A stretch of 64,000 bases of DNA from Candidimonas humi. Its GTDB lineage: Bacteria > Pseudomonadota > Gammaproteobacteria > Burkholderiales > Burkholderiaceae_B. A model generated the notes under the pieces. That model did not search any database and was not told the origin of the DNA. It was given only the letters and a program-made list of their open reading frames with translations. Both the position numbers and the translations under genes were made by a program. The stretch spans positions 682,001-746,000 of the forward strand of contig NZ_JAHTBN010000001.1 of NCBI RefSeq assembly GCF_019166065.1, read 5' to 3'. Positions 46,693 to 56,889 of the stretch are shown here, in pieces; position 1 is the stretch's first letter; the number at the start of each line of letters is the position of its first letter.

Positions 46693-47815
46693 GGCGCCGT
46701 TCGAAGTCCTGCATGAAATTGATGAGGGCCCGCACCCCTTCCAGGGGCATGGCATTGTATATGGAGGCGCGCATCCCGCCCACGCTCTTGTGCCCCTTGA
46801 GCTGCAGCAGGCCGGCGGCCTGCGATTCGGCCAGGAAAGCGGCGTTGAGCGATTCGTCGGCGAGGAAGAACGGCGCATTCATGCGCGAGCGCCAGCGCGG
46901 ATGCACCAGCGCGCGGTAGAACTGCGAGTCGTCCAGGCTGGCATAGAGTTCGGCGGCCTTGGCGATATTGGCGTTTTCCAGCGCCTGTACCCCGCCCTGG
47001 CGCTTGATCCACTTGAACACCAGCCCGGCTATATATATGGCGTAGGTGGGCGGCGTGTTGAACATGGACTGGTTCGCGGCCACGTTGGCATAGTCGAAGG
47101 CCGAGGGGCACATCGGCAGTGCATGGCCGATCATGTCGCGGCGCGCGATCACCACCGTCACGCCAGCCGGCCCGGCGTTCTTCTGCGCCCCGGCATACAC
47201 CAGCGCGGCCTTGGAAAAATCGATCGGGCGCGACAGGAAATGCGAGGACGCGTCCACCACCAGCGGCACATCGGCGGCGCCCAGCGCGGCCATGTCGGGC
47301 CAGTCGACGAATTCGACGCCGCCTATGGTCTCGTTGCTGCAAACATGCACATAGGCCGCGTCGGGGCGCACCTGCCAGGCCTGCGGCTCGGGGAACCAGG
47401 TCCAGGCCTGCTGCTGGCGGCCGTCGATCTGCGCGGCTTCGCCGCTGGAGGCCGCCACGGCGATGTCGCCGTAGCGCTGCGCTTCTTTGTGCGACTTGTT
47501 GGACCAGATGCCCGCCAGCACGTAGTCGGCGCGGCCATGTCCGGCGCGCCCCAGCAGGTTCATCGGCACGATCGCATTCTCGGCCGTAGCCCCGCCCTGC
47601 ATGAACATCACCTCGTAGTCGGCGGGCACGTTCAGCAGCTCGCGCAGGTCGGCCTCGGCCTCGTCGCGGATCTGCATGAACTGCTTGCCGCGATGGCTCA
47701 TTTCCATCACGGACATGCCGCAGCCGTGCCAGTCGGTCATTTCGGCCGCGGCCTGCTCCAGCACTTCGAGAGGCAGGGCCGACGGCCCCGCCGAAAAATT
47801 CCAGGGCCGCGTCAT
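46685..47815 (-). CDS. serC: Phosphoserine aminotransferase
   Basis: SerC makes phosphoserine for serine synthesis and also serves pyridoxal phosphate synthesis. [17 protein letters not shown] is the N-terminal signature, [10 protein letters not shown] follows, and [18 protein letters not shown] holds the PLP lysine. Its 376 residues fit the family. It overlaps gyrA by four bases and pheA by eight, so the three genes are translationally coupled. Confidence 0.97.
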   Translation of the reverse strand: MTRPWNFSAGPSALPLEVLEQAAAEMTDWHGCGMSVMEMSHRGKQFMQIRDEAEADLRELLNVPADYEVMFMQGGATAENAIVPMNLLGRAGHGRADYVLAGIWSNKSHKEAQRYGDIAVAASSGEAAQIDGRQQQAWTWFPEPQAWQVRPDAAYVHVCSNETIGGVEFVDWPDMAALGAADVPLVVDASSHFLSRPIDFSKAALVYAGAQKNAGPAGVTVVIARRDMIGHALPMCPSAFDYANVAANQSMFNTPPTYAIYIAGLVFKWIKRQGGVQALENANIAKAAELYASLDDSQFYRALVHPRWRSRMNAPFFLADESLNAAFLAESQAAGLLQLKGHKSVGGMRASIYNAMPLEGVRALINFMQDFERRHG

Positions 47816-50472
47816 GAGGGCTCCTCGGTGGGTTCTGCGCCGGCATCGCCGCCGGCCTGGCTGGCGTCCGTCTGCGCCTGTTCATCGGATTCGTCTTCGT
47901 CGGCATCGCTTTCGACCACGCGCCGCACGCCCGACAGCGTGCTGTCTTCGTCGACGTTGATCAGCGTGACGCCCTGCGTGGCGCGGCCCATTTCGCGGAT
48001 CTCGGACACGCGGGTGCGCACCAGCACGCCGCCGGTGGTGATCAGCATGATTTCATCGTCCGGACGCACCAGCACGGCGCCCACCACCTTGCCGTTGCGC
48101 GCGCTGGTCTGGATGGCGATCATGCCCTTGGTGCCGCGCCCGTGGCGCGTGTACTCGACGATGGAAGTGCGCTTGCCGAAGCCGTTCTCGGTGGCCGTGA
48201 GCACGCTTTGCGACTCGTCGCCCGCCACCAGCAGCGCGATGACCGACTGGCCGTCTTCCAGCGTCATGCCGCGCACGCCGCGCGCGGTGCGGCCCATGGG
48301 GCGCACGTCGTTCTCGTCGAAGCGTACGGCCTTGCCGGCATCGGAGAACAGCATCACATCGTGCTCGCCGTCGGTAAGGTCGGCGCCGATGAGGAAATCG
48401 CCCTCGTCCAGCGCCACCGCGATGATGCCGGCCTTGCGCGGGTTCGAGAAATCGGACAGCGGCGTCTTCTTGACGGTGCCGCGCGAGGTCGCCATGAACA
48501 CGTAGTGGTCTTCGCTGAATTCCTTGACCGACAGCACCACGGTGATCTTCTCGCCGTCGACCAGCGGGAACATATTGACGATGGGCCGGCCGCGCGAATT
48601 GCGCGTGCCCTGGGGCACTTCCCAGACCTTCAGCCAATACACCCGGCCACGATCCGAGAAGCACAGCAGGTAGTCGTGGGTATTGGCGATGAACAACTGG
48701 TCGACGAAGTCGTTTTCCTTCATGGCCGTGGCCTGCTTGCCGCGACCGCCGCGCTTCTGCGCCCGGTATTCCGACAGCGGCTGGCTCTTGATATAGCCGG
48801 TTTGCGACAGCGTCACCACCATGTCCATGGGGGTGATCAGGTCTTCGGTGTCCAGCTCGGTGGCGTTGTGCTCGATCTCGGAGCGGCGCGTGTCCTTGGC
48901 GCCGGTAGCGAACTCGGCCTTGATGGCCAGCAGTTCGTCGCCGATGATGGTGGTGATGCGCTCGGGCCGTGCCAGGATGTCCAGCAGGTCGGCGATCGCC
49001 GCCATCACGTCCTTGTATTCGCCGACGATCTTGTCCTGCTCCAGGCCGGTCAGGCGCTGCAGCCGCATGTTCAGGATTTCCTGCGCCTGGACATCGCTCA
49101 GGCGGTACATGCCGTCGTCCTGCAGGCCGTAGCTCGGGTCCAGCCCGTCGGGGCGATAGGCGGCGCGGCCGCCCGGCGTGGTGCCGTCGTCGGCGCGGGC
49201 CAGCATTTCGCGCACCAGCGAAGAATCCCAGCTGCGCGCCATCAATTCCTGGCGCGCCACCGGCGGCGTAGGCGCGGCCTTGATGATGGCGATGAAATCG
49301 TCGATATTGGCCAGGGCCACTGCCAGGCCTTCGAGCACGTGGCCGCGCTCGCGCGCCTTGCGTAACTGGAACACGGTGCGGCGCGTGACCACTTCGCGGC
49401 GGTGCGCCAGGAAGTACTCGACCATCTGCTTCAGGTTCAACAGGCGCGGCTGGCCGTCGACCAGCGCCACCATGTTCATGCCGAAGGTGTCTTGCAACTG
49501 CGTGTTCTTGTACAGATTGTTCAGCACCACTTCGGGCACTTCGCCGCGCTTGAGCTCTATGACCAGGCGCATGCCGTCCTTGTCGGACTCGTCGCGGATG
49601 TCCGAAATGCCCTCGATCTTCTTTTCGTTGACCAGCTCGGCAATGCGTTCCTGCAAGGACTTCTTGTTGACCTGGTAGGGAATGGCATCGACCACGATGG
49701 CCTGCCGGTGCCCCTTGTCGACGTCTTCGAAGTGCGCCTTGGCGCGCATGACCACGCGGCCGCGCCCGGTGCGATAGCCTTCGCGCACGCCCGACATGCC
49801 GTAGATGATGCCGCCGGTGGGGAAATCGGGCGCCGGGATCAGCTCTATGAGTTCGTCGACCGTGCACTGCGGGTGGCGCAGGCAGTACAGGCAGCCGTCG
49901 ACGACCTCGGCAAGGTTGTGCGGCGGGATATTGGTCGCCATGCCCACGGCAATGCCGGAACTGCCGTTGACCAGCAGATTGGGCAGGCGCGACGGCAACA
50001 GCAGCGGTTCTTGTTCGCTGCCATCGTAGTTAGGGCCGAAATCCACGGTTTCCTGGTCTATGTCGGCCAGCAACTCGTGGGCGATCTTGGCAAGACGGAT
50101 TTCCGTATACCGCATGGCGGCCGGATTGTCGCCGTCTATCGAGCCGAAGTTGCCCTGCCCGTCGACCAGCATGTAGCGCAGGGAGAAATCCTGGGCCATG
50201 CGCACGATAGTGTCGTATACCGCCGAATCGCCGTGAGGGTGATATTTACCGATGACATCGCCGACGATACGCGCCGATTTCTTGTAGGCGCGGTTCCAAT
50301 CGTTGTTCAGCTCGTGCATCGCGTACAGTACCCGCCGATGCACGGGCTTCAGGCCGTCGCGCACGTCCGGCAGCGCCCGGCCCACGATGACGCTCATTGC
50401 GTAGTCGAGGTAGCTGCGGCGCATCTCCTCTTCCAGGGAAATAGGAAGAGTCTCCTTGGCGAAGGAATCCAT
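47812..50472 (-). CDS. gyrA: DNA gyrase subunit A
   Basis: GyrA carries the breakage-reunion activity of gyrase. Near residue 80 it has [23 protein letters not shown], the quinolone-resistance region, with serine at position 83 and aspartate at 87 and the catalytic tyrosine in AMRYTEIRL. The GyrA box QKRGGRGK lies in the C-terminal domain, followed by beta-pinwheel repeats. The end is an acidic tail rich in Asp, Glu and Ala. At 886 residues it is slightly longer than E. coli GyrA (875). It is the first gene of the leftward gyrA-serC-pheA run. The 511 bases upstream to ompA contain no other gene. Confidence 0.97.
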   Translation of the reverse strand: MDSFAKETLPISLEEEMRRSYLDYAMSVIVGRALPDVRDGLKPVHRRVLYAMHELNNDWNRAYKKSARIVGDVIGKYHPHGDSAVYDTIVRMAQDFSLRYMLVDGQGNFGSIDGDNPAAMRYTEIRLAKIAHELLADIDQETVDFGPNYDGSEQEPLLLPSRLPNLLVNGSSGIAVGMATNIPPHNLAEVVDGCLYCLRHPQCTVDELIELIPAPDFPTGGIIYGMSGVREGYRTGRGRVVMRAKAHFEDVDKGHRQAIVVDAIPYQVNKKSLQERIAELVNEKKIEGISDIRDESDKDGMRLVIELKRGEVPEVVLNNLYKNTQLQDTFGMNMVALVDGQPRLLNLKQMVEYFLAHRREVVTRRTVFQLRKARERGHVLEGLAVALANIDDFIAIIKAAPTPPVARQELMARSWDSSLVREMLARADDGTTPGGRAAYRPDGLDPSYGLQDDGMYRLSDVQAQEILNMRLQRLTGLEQDKIVGEYKDVMAAIADLLDILARPERITTIIGDELLAIKAEFATGAKDTRRSEIEHNATELDTEDLITPMDMVVTLSQTGYIKSQPLSEYRAQKRGGRGKQATAMKENDFVDQLFIANTHDYLLCFSDRGRVYWLKVWEVPQGTRNSRGRPIVNMFPLVDGEKITVVLSVKEFSEDHYVFMATSRGTVKKTPLSDFSNPRKAGIIAVALDEGDFLIGADLTDGEHDVMLFSDAGKAVRFDENDVRPMGRTARGVRGMTLEDGQSVIALLVAGDESQSVLTATENGFGKRTSIVEYTRHGRGTKGMIAIQTSARNGKVVGAVLVRPDDEIMLITTGGVLVRTRVSEIREMGRATQGVTLINVDEDSTLSGVRRVVESDADEDESDEQAQTDASQAGGDAGAEPTEEPS

Positions 50473-50882
50473 AAGTATCCAAACGTTGTTGTAACGGTAT
50501 TTCGGGAATGGCCGGGGCCAGGCGAATAGGAAATTCTAGCATCCCGCCCCCTGGGGCCTGTTGACGCTAAAAGGGGTGCCGCACTGGTCTGCGAGGCCAC
50601 TCTGTTCCCCGGCGCGGCGGTTCCGTCCCCCACAAGCTGGCCGGACGAGCCGGTCCAGTCGGGCAAACCGGCGTCCGGGCCGGCGGCGTCTGGCGCCCCC
50701 CGCTCCCTCGGCAACTTGAGAAACCACTTTAAAGCCACAGGCCTTGTTGTCTAAAACCAACAATAACCGGCCGACAGGCGTAGAAATCCGAATATCTATG
50801 CATCCAGCGTAAAACCCGCTTAACTAACGGCGTGGAAATGCCTTAACATTCCCTCAACACGCATGAAACCCAGCGCGATTAT

Positions 50883-50910
50883 TTGATTGACTTCACGGCG
50901 TTGCTATACT
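50883..50910 (+). promoter_or_regulatory. ompA promoter
   Basis: TTGATT (50883-50888) and TATACT (50905-50910) are 16 bases apart, with TGC directly before the -10 (extended -10). The predicted start leaves an ompA leader of about 67 bases ending in the strong ribosome-binding site GAGGAGAA. Confidence 0.75.
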
Positions 50911-50983
50911 GGCTACGTTTTCCTGATATGCGGCGGGGGTTCGCTGCGGTCACTTACCAGCATTAAGCTCAACGAGGAGAAAT

Positions 50984-51562
50984 ATGAACAAACCCTCCAA
51001 ACTCGCACTAGCGTTTGCCCTTGCCACCGTCACGGTTTCTGGTGCTGTCTCGGCGCAAACCGTGGACAATTGGCGTAACCCGTTCGGCGACGTATGGAAG
51101 AACGGAACCCGCGAACTCTGCTGGCGCGACAACTTCTGGACGCCCGCCACGGGTATCGCCGGCTGCGACGGCGTGCCGGTTGCCCAGGCTCCCGTTGCTG
51201 CCCCGACCGCGACCAAGGTGGTTCTGAACGCCGACGCCTTCTTCGACTTCGACAAGGCCACCCTCAAGCCTGCCGGCCGCCAGATGCTCGATCAGGTTGC
51301 CGATCAGGTCAAGTCGATCAACCTCGAAACCCTCATCGCCACCGGCTACACCGACTCCATCGGTACCGTTGCCTACAACCTGAAGCTCTCGCAGCGTCGT
51401 GCCGACGCCGTCAAGAACTATCTGGTCAGCCGTGGTGTGGATCCCAACCACATCTACGCCGAAGGCAAGGGCAAGACGAACTTCGTCGCCAGCAACAAGA
51501 CTGCTGCCGGCCGTGCGAAGAACCGTCGCGTGGAAGTCGAAATCGTCGGCACCCGCAAGTAA
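50984..51562 (+). CDS. ompA: OmpA-family outer membrane protein (short, Bordetella type)
   Basis: A signal peptide (residues 1-22, ending VSGAVSA) is followed by a short segment with two cysteines ([20 protein letters not shown]). The OmpA peptidoglycan-binding domain covers about residues 75-190 and contains [28 protein letters not shown]. With 192 residues there is no room for the eight-stranded barrel of E. coli OmpA. It is therefore a periplasmic or outer-membrane peptidoglycan anchor. It has a strong promoter, a strong ribosome-binding site and a strong terminator, as expected for an abundant protein. Confidence 0.94.
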   Translation: MNKPSKLALAFALATVTVSGAVSAQTVDNWRNPFGDVWKNGTRELCWRDNFWTPATGIAGCDGVPVAQAPVAAPTATKVVLNADAFFDFDKATLKPAGRQMLDQVADQVKSINLETLIATGYTDSIGTVAYNLKLSQRRADAVKNYLVSRGVDPNHIYAEGKGKTNFVASNKTAAGRAKNRRVEVEIVGTRK

Positions 51563-51590
51563 TTACGGCCGTTTCAATAGCCGTTACAAT

Positions 51591-51622
51591 GAAGGCCCCG
51601 TTCGCGGGGCCTTCGTTTTTTT
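51591..51622 (+). terminator. Intrinsic terminator of ompA
   Basis: GAAGGCCCCG and CGGGGCCTTC form a perfect 10-bp stem closed by the stable TTCG tetraloop, followed by GTTTTTTT. It lies 28 bases after the ompA stop. Confidence 0.97.
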
Positions 51623-51662
51623 GCCGGCGGCTTTGCGGTTACAGTGCCTGCGAGTACCCATC

Positions 51663-52442
51663 ATGACCACTGCGACATCCTCTTCGGGCTCGGCTGCGAC
51701 CGGCTCGGCCCCCTCCTCCTCTTCCGGGCAGCCCGACAGGGCCGCGAACGTCGACCAGGCCGAGATCGACAAGTTCAGCGCGCTGGCGGCGCGCTGGTGG
51801 GACCCCAACAGCGAATTCAAGCCCCTGCATGCCATCAACCCGCTGCGCCTGGGCTGGGTGCGCGACCTGGCCGGGCCGCTGGACGGCAAGCGCGTGCTGG
51901 ACGTGGGTTGCGGCGGCGGCATATTGGCCGAGAGCATGGCCGCCGAAGGAGCCATCGTCACCGGCATAGACCTGGCCGAGAAATCGCTGCAGGTGGCGCG
52001 GCTGCACGGGCTGGAATCCGGCGTGGCCGCCACTTACCGGGCAATCAGCGCCGAACAACTGGCAGCCGAAGAGCCCGGCAGCTACGACATCGTCACCTGC
52101 ATGGAAATGCTGGAACACGTGCCCGAGCCCGCCTCGGTGGTGGCTGCCTGCGCGCACCTGGCCAAGCCCGGGGGATGGGTGTTCTTCTCCACCCTGAACC
52201 GCAACACCAAGTCTTTCGTGCAGGCCATCCTGGGCGCCGAATACCTGTTGCGCCTGCTGCCGCGCGGCACCCACAGTTACGAAAACTTCATCAAGCCCAG
52301 CGAACTGGCCGCCTGCGCCCGCCAGGCCGGGCTGGACGTGCTGCGCATGGCGGGCATGCGCTACAACCCCGTCACCGAACACTACAGCCTGAACGACGAC
52401 ACCTCGGTCAACTACCTGCTGGCCACGCGCCGCGTAGCCTAG
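51663..52442 (+). CDS. ubiG: Ubiquinone biosynthesis O-methyltransferase
   Basis: UbiG carries out both O-methylations of ubiquinone synthesis with S-adenosylmethionine. [19 protein letters not shown] precedes the SAM motif [16 protein letters not shown], and [12 protein letters not shown] and [12 protein letters not shown] are family segments. The ATG at 51663 gives 259 residues, with a Ser/Ala-rich first 30 that is not conserved in kind. It starts a plus-strand series (ubiG, phosphatase, hisN-like) just after the ompA terminator. Confidence 0.95.
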   Translation: MTTATSSSGSAATGSAPSSSSGQPDRAANVDQAEIDKFSALAARWWDPNSEFKPLHAINPLRLGWVRDLAGPLDGKRVLDVGCGGGILAESMAAEGAIVTGIDLAEKSLQVARLHGLESGVAATYRAISAEQLAAEEPGSYDIVTCMEMLEHVPEPASVVAACAHLAKPGGWVFFSTLNRNTKSFVQAILGAEYLLRLLPRGTHSYENFIKPSELAACARQAGLDVLRMAGMRYNPVTEHYSLNDDTSVNYLLATRRVA

Positions 52443-52458
52443 TGCCGCCTCGAATTTC

Positions 52459-53124
52459 ATGAAAACACTAATATTGTTCGACTTCGACGGCACCCTGGCC
52501 GATACCGCGCCCGACCTGGCCGCCGCCGCCAACAAGCAGCGCGCCCGCCAGGGGCTGCCGCCCATGCCCTATGAAGCGCTGCGCCCCATGGCTTCGCAAG
52601 GCGCGCGCGGGCTGCTCAAGGCCAGCCTGGGCATGGACCCGGACCATCCCGACTATCCGCGCTGGCGCCAGCAGTTCCTGGACGACTATGAACAGGACAT
52701 GACCTCCCGCACCGAGCTGTTTCCGGGCGTCCCGGGGCTGCTCGACATCTTGAAAAGCCACGGCTATGCCTGGGGCATCGTCACCAATAAAGTGGAATAC
52801 CTGGCGCTGCCGCTGGTACGGCACCTGGGCCTGGACCGCGACTGCGCCGTCACCGTGGGCGGCGACACCACCGCGCACACCAAGCCGCACCCCGAGCCCC
52901 TGCTGCACGCGGCGCGCAGCGCCGGCGTGGCGCCGGCGCAATGCGTCTACGTGGGCGACGACCAGCGCGACATCATCGCCGGGCGCGCAGCCGGCATGAG
53001 CACGGTCGTGGCGGCCTACGGCTACTGCGGCCGCGACACGGCCACGCAAGACTGGAACGCCGACGCCATCGCCCACAGTCCCGAGGAAATCTGGGCTGTC
53101 GTGCAGCGACTGGCGGCAGCCTGA
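52459..53124 (+). CDS. HAD phosphatase: phosphoglycolate phosphatase or MurNAc-6-P phosphatase (MupP)
   Basis: This 221-residue HAD hydrolase has LFDFDGTLADTAPDL at the start (the nucleophile aspartate), GIVTNK in the middle and VGDDQRDIIAGRAAGM at the end. It is normally annotated gph. In Pseudomonas the phosphatase next to ubiG is MupP, which dephosphorylates MurNAc-6-phosphate in cell-wall recycling. The same ubiG neighbourhood here makes that role plausible. NagZ and MltB of the same recycling route are in this window. It starts 16 bases after ubiG. Confidence 0.88.
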   Translation: MKTLILFDFDGTLADTAPDLAAAANKQRARQGLPPMPYEALRPMASQGARGLLKASLGMDPDHPDYPRWRQQFLDDYEQDMTSRTELFPGVPGLLDILKSHGYAWGIVTNKVEYLALPLVRHLGLDRDCAVTVGGDTTAHTKPHPEPLLHAARSAGVAPAQCVYVGDDQRDIIAGRAAGMSTVVAAYGYCGRDTATQDWNADAIAHSPEEIWAVVQRLAAA

Positions 53125-53174
53125 CCCGCAAGAGCCCGGGCTTTCCCACACCGACACATCAGCAGAAACCCGCA

Positions 53175-53969
53175 ATGAACCAGCCTTCCATCGATCCCGC
53201 ACAACTGGCCGAGATGGGCCGCTATGCAGAGGAAATCGCCACCGAGGCGCGCCAGATCGCCCTGCAATGGTTCCGCCACCCGCTGGCCATAGACACCAAG
53301 GCCGACGAAAGCCCGGTCACCATCGCCGACCGCGAAGTCGAACAGGCGCTGCGCCGGGCCATCGGCCGGCGCTACCCCGGGCACGGCATTCTCGGCGAGG
53401 AATTCGGGCTCGACCATACCGATGCGGAATTCGTCTGGTCCATCGACCCCATAGACGGCACGCGCAGCTTTATTTCGGGCAACCCCTTGTGGGGCTCGCT
53501 GCTGGCGCTGCTGCATCGCGGCAGCCCGGTCTTCGGCCTGATCGACATCCCCGCCACCGGCGAACGCTGGACCGGCATGCAGGGCCGCGCGGCCACTTTC
53601 GGCGGGCAGCCCTGCCGCACCCGCGACACGGCCACGCTCGACCGGGCCATACTCTATGCCACCGCGCCCGAGATCTTCAATGCCGAAGAATTCCGCGCCT
53701 TTGAAAAACTGACGAGCTCCGTCTACCTGCGCCGCTACGGCGGCGACTGCTACAGCTACGGGCTGCTGGCCGCCGGCCACATCGACCTGGTCATGGAAGC
53801 CGGGCTGCAGCCCTACGACTACCTGGCGCTGGCGCCGGTCATCACCGCCGCCGGCGGGGTCATCACCGACTGGCAGGGCTGCCCGCTGCACATGGGCTCC
53901 GGCGGCCAGGTGCTGGCCGCGGCCAACCCTGCCCTGCACGCGCAGGCACTGGAGCGCATAGTCGCATAG
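53175..53969 (+). CDS. Inositol-monophosphatase-family phosphatase, histidinol-phosphatase (HisN)-like
   Basis: This Mg-dependent phosphatase of 264 residues shows GILGEEFG, WSIDPIDGTRSFISGNPLWG and GLQPYDYLALAPVITAAGG, the three metal and substrate motifs. The pattern best fits the HisN branch, which dephosphorylates histidinol phosphate, but inositol or other sugar phosphates are possible. The ATG at 53175 lacks a clear ribosome-binding site and lies 50 bases after the HAD phosphatase gene. Confidence 0.85.
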   Translation: MNQPSIDPAQLAEMGRYAEEIATEARQIALQWFRHPLAIDTKADESPVTIADREVEQALRRAIGRRYPGHGILGEEFGLDHTDAEFVWSIDPIDGTRSFISGNPLWGSLLALLHRGSPVFGLIDIPATGERWTGMQGRAATFGGQPCRTRDTATLDRAILYATAPEIFNAEEFRAFEKLTSSVYLRRYGGDCYSYGLLAAGHIDLVMEAGLQPYDYLALAPVITAAGGVITDWQGCPLHMGSGGQVLAAANPALHAQALERIVA

Positions 53970-54051
53970 GCGCCACGGGCCGGACGCGGCCGAGACAGAT
54001 CGCTTGCTGCACAGAAACACCTCACCATCACTGCAAGGCCGGGGGACTAAC

Positions 54052-55437
54052 ATGCAAGAGCGCGACATCCGCAGCACCGAAGAGGCCATCGATTTCGTAC
54101 GGGCCAGCGGCCTGTCGCATTTCAAGATCGGCCTGTCCGACATCGACGGCATCATGCGCGGCAAGTACATGCGCAAGCACAAGTTCCTGTCGGCGCTGGA
54201 ATCTGGCCTGGGTTTCTGCGACGTGGTGATGGGCTGGGATTCGAACGACGCCATGTACGACAATGTGCGCTACACCGGCTGGCATACCGCCTACCCCGAC
54301 ACGCAGGTGCGCATCGATCCCGCATCCTGCCGCCGCCTGCCGCTGGAACAGGGCCCGAATGGCGAGGACATGCTGTTCTTCATTGCCGAGCTCGACGGCA
54401 AGGCGGCCTCCATCTGTCCGCGCCGCCTGCTGCACCGCATGGTCGACAAGGCGCGCGACATGGGCTTCGAAGCCGACGCGGCGCTGGAATACGAATTCTT
54501 CATGTTCAACGAAACGCCTAAGTCGGTGCGCAAGAAAAACTATCGCGACCTGGAAACCTGGACGCCCGGCAATTTCGGCTACTCGGTGCTGCGCAGCACC
54601 GTCAATGCCGACTTCTATACCCAACTGGTCGAGCTCACCGAACAGATGGACATGCCCATCGAAGGGCTGCACACCGAAACCGGGCCGGGCGTGCTGGAGG
54701 CGGCGCTGGAGGTCGACGCCATCGCCAATGCCGCCGACAAAGGCTTTCTGTTCAAGACATTCTGCAAGGCATTGGCCGAACGCAACGGCCTGATGGCTAC
54801 CTTCATGGCCAAGTGGTCGCCCGAATACTCGGGCCAGAGCGGCCATATCCACCTGTCCCTGCGCGACGCGGCCAGCGGACACAATGTGTTCTACGACGCG
54901 CGCGGCGAGCACAGCATGAGCCGCATCCAGCGCCGCTTCCTGGCCGGGGTGCAGCGCTACCTGCCGGAATTCATGGCCATGTATGCCCAGACCATCAACA
55001 GCTACTCGCGCCTGGTGCCGGGGTACTGGGCGCCGCTGGACGCGACCTGGGGCGTGGAAAACCGCACCACGGCGCTGCGCGTCATACCCGGCTCGGAAAA
55101 ATCGCAGCGCATCGAAGTGCGCATCGGCTCGGCCGATGCCAACCCGTACCTGGCGCTGGCCGCCGCCCTGGGCTCGGGCCTGGCCGGCATCGAGCAAGGC
55201 CTCGATCCCGACCCGATGGTCACGGGCAATGCCTACACCCAGGCCTTTCCCGCGCACCAAAAGCTGCCCGCCACGCTCTGGGACGCGGCGCAGCGCCTGC
55301 GCCAGTCGCAGGCCGCAAGCGCATTGTTCGGCAACGACTTCGTCGAACACTTTGCCGCCACCCGCGAATGGGAAGAGCGCCAGTTCCGCCGCCACGTGAC
55401 CGACTGGGAACTGGCGCGCTATTTCGAGATCATCTGA
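54052..55437 (+). CDS. Glutamine-synthetase-like gamma-glutamyl ligase
   Basis: This 461-residue enzyme of the GlnA/PuuA superfamily joins glutamate to ammonia or an amine with ATP. The N-terminal beta-grasp (LSDIDGIMRGKYM) is followed by ALEYEFFMF, TETGPGVLEAAL and SGHIHLSLRD, which are metal and ATP motifs. ENRTTALRVIPG and RIEVRIGSADANPYL form the C-terminal core. The aldehyde and alcohol dehydrogenase genes directly downstream point to an amine or amino alcohol as the acceptor, not to nitrogen assimilation. The ATG at 54052 is preferred over an upstream start at 54004. Confidence 0.88.
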   Translation: MQERDIRSTEEAIDFVRASGLSHFKIGLSDIDGIMRGKYMRKHKFLSALESGLGFCDVVMGWDSNDAMYDNVRYTGWHTAYPDTQVRIDPASCRRLPLEQGPNGEDMLFFIAELDGKAASICPRRLLHRMVDKARDMGFEADAALEYEFFMFNETPKSVRKKNYRDLETWTPGNFGYSVLRSTVNADFYTQLVELTEQMDMPIEGLHTETGPGVLEAALEVDAIANAADKGFLFKTFCKALAERNGLMATFMAKWSPEYSGQSGHIHLSLRDAASGHNVFYDARGEHSMSRIQRRFLAGVQRYLPEFMAMYAQTINSYSRLVPGYWAPLDATWGVENRTTALRVIPGSEKSQRIEVRIGSADANPYLALAAALGSGLAGIEQGLDPDPMVTGNAYTQAFPAHQKLPATLWDAAQRLRQSQAASALFGNDFVEHFAATREWEERQFRRHVTDWELARYFEII

Positions 55438-55486
55438 GCCGCCCGCGCTCGCATACTGCCCCAACAATCGGCCCCACAGGAATCCC

Positions 55487-56875
55487 ATGTCCTCCGAATT
55501 CATCACCATCAGTCCCATCGACGGGCAGGAACTGCTGCGCCGCGCCTACACCTCCGAGGCCGAGATCGCCGCCGTGCTGGCCCGCGCCCGCAATGCCCAG
55601 CGCGCCTGGAAGCACGTGCCGCTGGCCGAGCGCTGCCTGGCCGTCGGCGCCGCGGTCGAACGCTTCGTGCGCGACAAGGACGAGATCGCCGAAGCCATCA
55701 CGCGCCAGATGGGACGGCCGCTGCGCTACACGCCCGGCGAGGTCGCGGGCTTCGAAGAACGCGCGCGCCACATGATCGCCATCGCGCCGCAGGCCTTGGC
55801 GCCGCTGGACCTGCCGCCCAAGGAAGGCTACAGGCGCTATATCGCGCGCGAGCCGATGGGCGTGGCGCTGACCATAGCGCCATGGAACTATCCGCTGCTG
55901 ACCGCCGTCAACAGCATCGTGCCCGCGCTGGTGGCCGGCAACGCCGTGATCCTCAAGCATTCCAGCCAGACCCCGCTGTGCGCCGAAATCATGCATCGAG
56001 CATTCATCCAGGCCGGCCTGCCCGAGGGCGTATTCCAGTATGTGCACGCCGCGCACGCCACGGTGCAGCGCATGATCCAGGCGCCCGAGGTGGACTATGT
56101 GTCCTTCACCGGCTCGGTCTCCGGCGGCAAGGCCGTCGAGGCCGCGGCGGCGGGCCGCTACATAGGCACGGGGCTGGAACTGGGCGGCAACGATCCGGCC
56201 TACGTGCGCGCCGACGCCGATCTGGCGCAGGCCGCACAGTCCGTCGTCGACGGGGCCTACTTCAATTCGGGCCAATCCTGTTGCGGCATACAGCGCATTT
56301 ATGTCGAACGGCGCGTCTATCCGGAATTCGTGGAGCGCGCCGTCGCGCTGGCCAGCCAGTACGTGCTGGGCAACCCGCTGGATCCCGCCACCACGCTGGG
56401 GCCGATGGTGCGCGCATCCGCCGCGCGCGAGGTGCGCGGCATGCTGCGCGAAGCGCTGGACAAGGGCGCGCGCAATCTCATCGATGCGTCCCGTTTCGGC
56501 ATGGCGCGCGACGATACGGCCTATATGGCGCCGGCCCTGCTGGTCGACGTGGACCACGGCATGTCGGTCATGAACCAGGAATGCTTCGGGCCGGTGGCCG
56601 GCATCATGCCGGTCGACAGCGACATGCAGGCGGTCGAGCTGATGAACGACAGCCCCTACGGGCTGAGCGCCGCGGTCTTCACGCGCGATACCGAGGCCGC
56701 GCTGCGCATCGGGCAGCACGTGGAAACAGGCACATTTTTCATGAACCGCTGCGATTACCTGGATCCGGCCCTGGCCTGGACAGGCATCAAGAACAGCGGG
56801 CGCGGCGTGTCCCTGTCCGTGCTGGGCTATGAGGCCCTGACCCGGGCCAAATCCTTCCATCTGCGCCTGCTGTAG
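55487..56875 (+). CDS. Aldehyde dehydrogenase family protein
   Basis: This 462-residue NAD(P)-dependent dehydrogenase has the complete active site. FTGSVSGGKAV binds the cofactor, GLELGGNDPAYV holds the general-base glutamate, and FNSGQSCCGIQRI contains the nucleophilic cysteine with a neighbouring cysteine. AGGA precedes the ATG. It lies 49 bases after the gamma-glutamyl ligase and 14 before the alcohol dehydrogenase. It probably oxidises the gamma-glutamylated aldehyde intermediate to the acid. The exact substrate is unknown. Confidence 0.92.
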   Translation: MSSEFITISPIDGQELLRRAYTSEAEIAAVLARARNAQRAWKHVPLAERCLAVGAAVERFVRDKDEIAEAITRQMGRPLRYTPGEVAGFEERARHMIAIAPQALAPLDLPPKEGYRRYIAREPMGVALTIAPWNYPLLTAVNSIVPALVAGNAVILKHSSQTPLCAEIMHRAFIQAGLPEGVFQYVHAAHATVQRMIQAPEVDYVSFTGSVSGGKAVEAAAAGRYIGTGLELGGNDPAYVRADADLAQAAQSVVDGAYFNSGQSCCGIQRIYVERRVYPEFVERAVALASQYVLGNPLDPATTLGPMVRASAAREVRGMLREALDKGARNLIDASRFGMARDDTAYMAPALLVDVDHGMSVMNQECFGPVAGIMPVDSDMQAVELMNDSPYGLSAAVFTRDTEAALRIGQHVETGTFFMNRCDYLDPALAWTGIKNSGRGVSLSVLGYEALTRAKSFHLRLL

Positions 56876-56889
56876 CAAGCCGAACCGCC

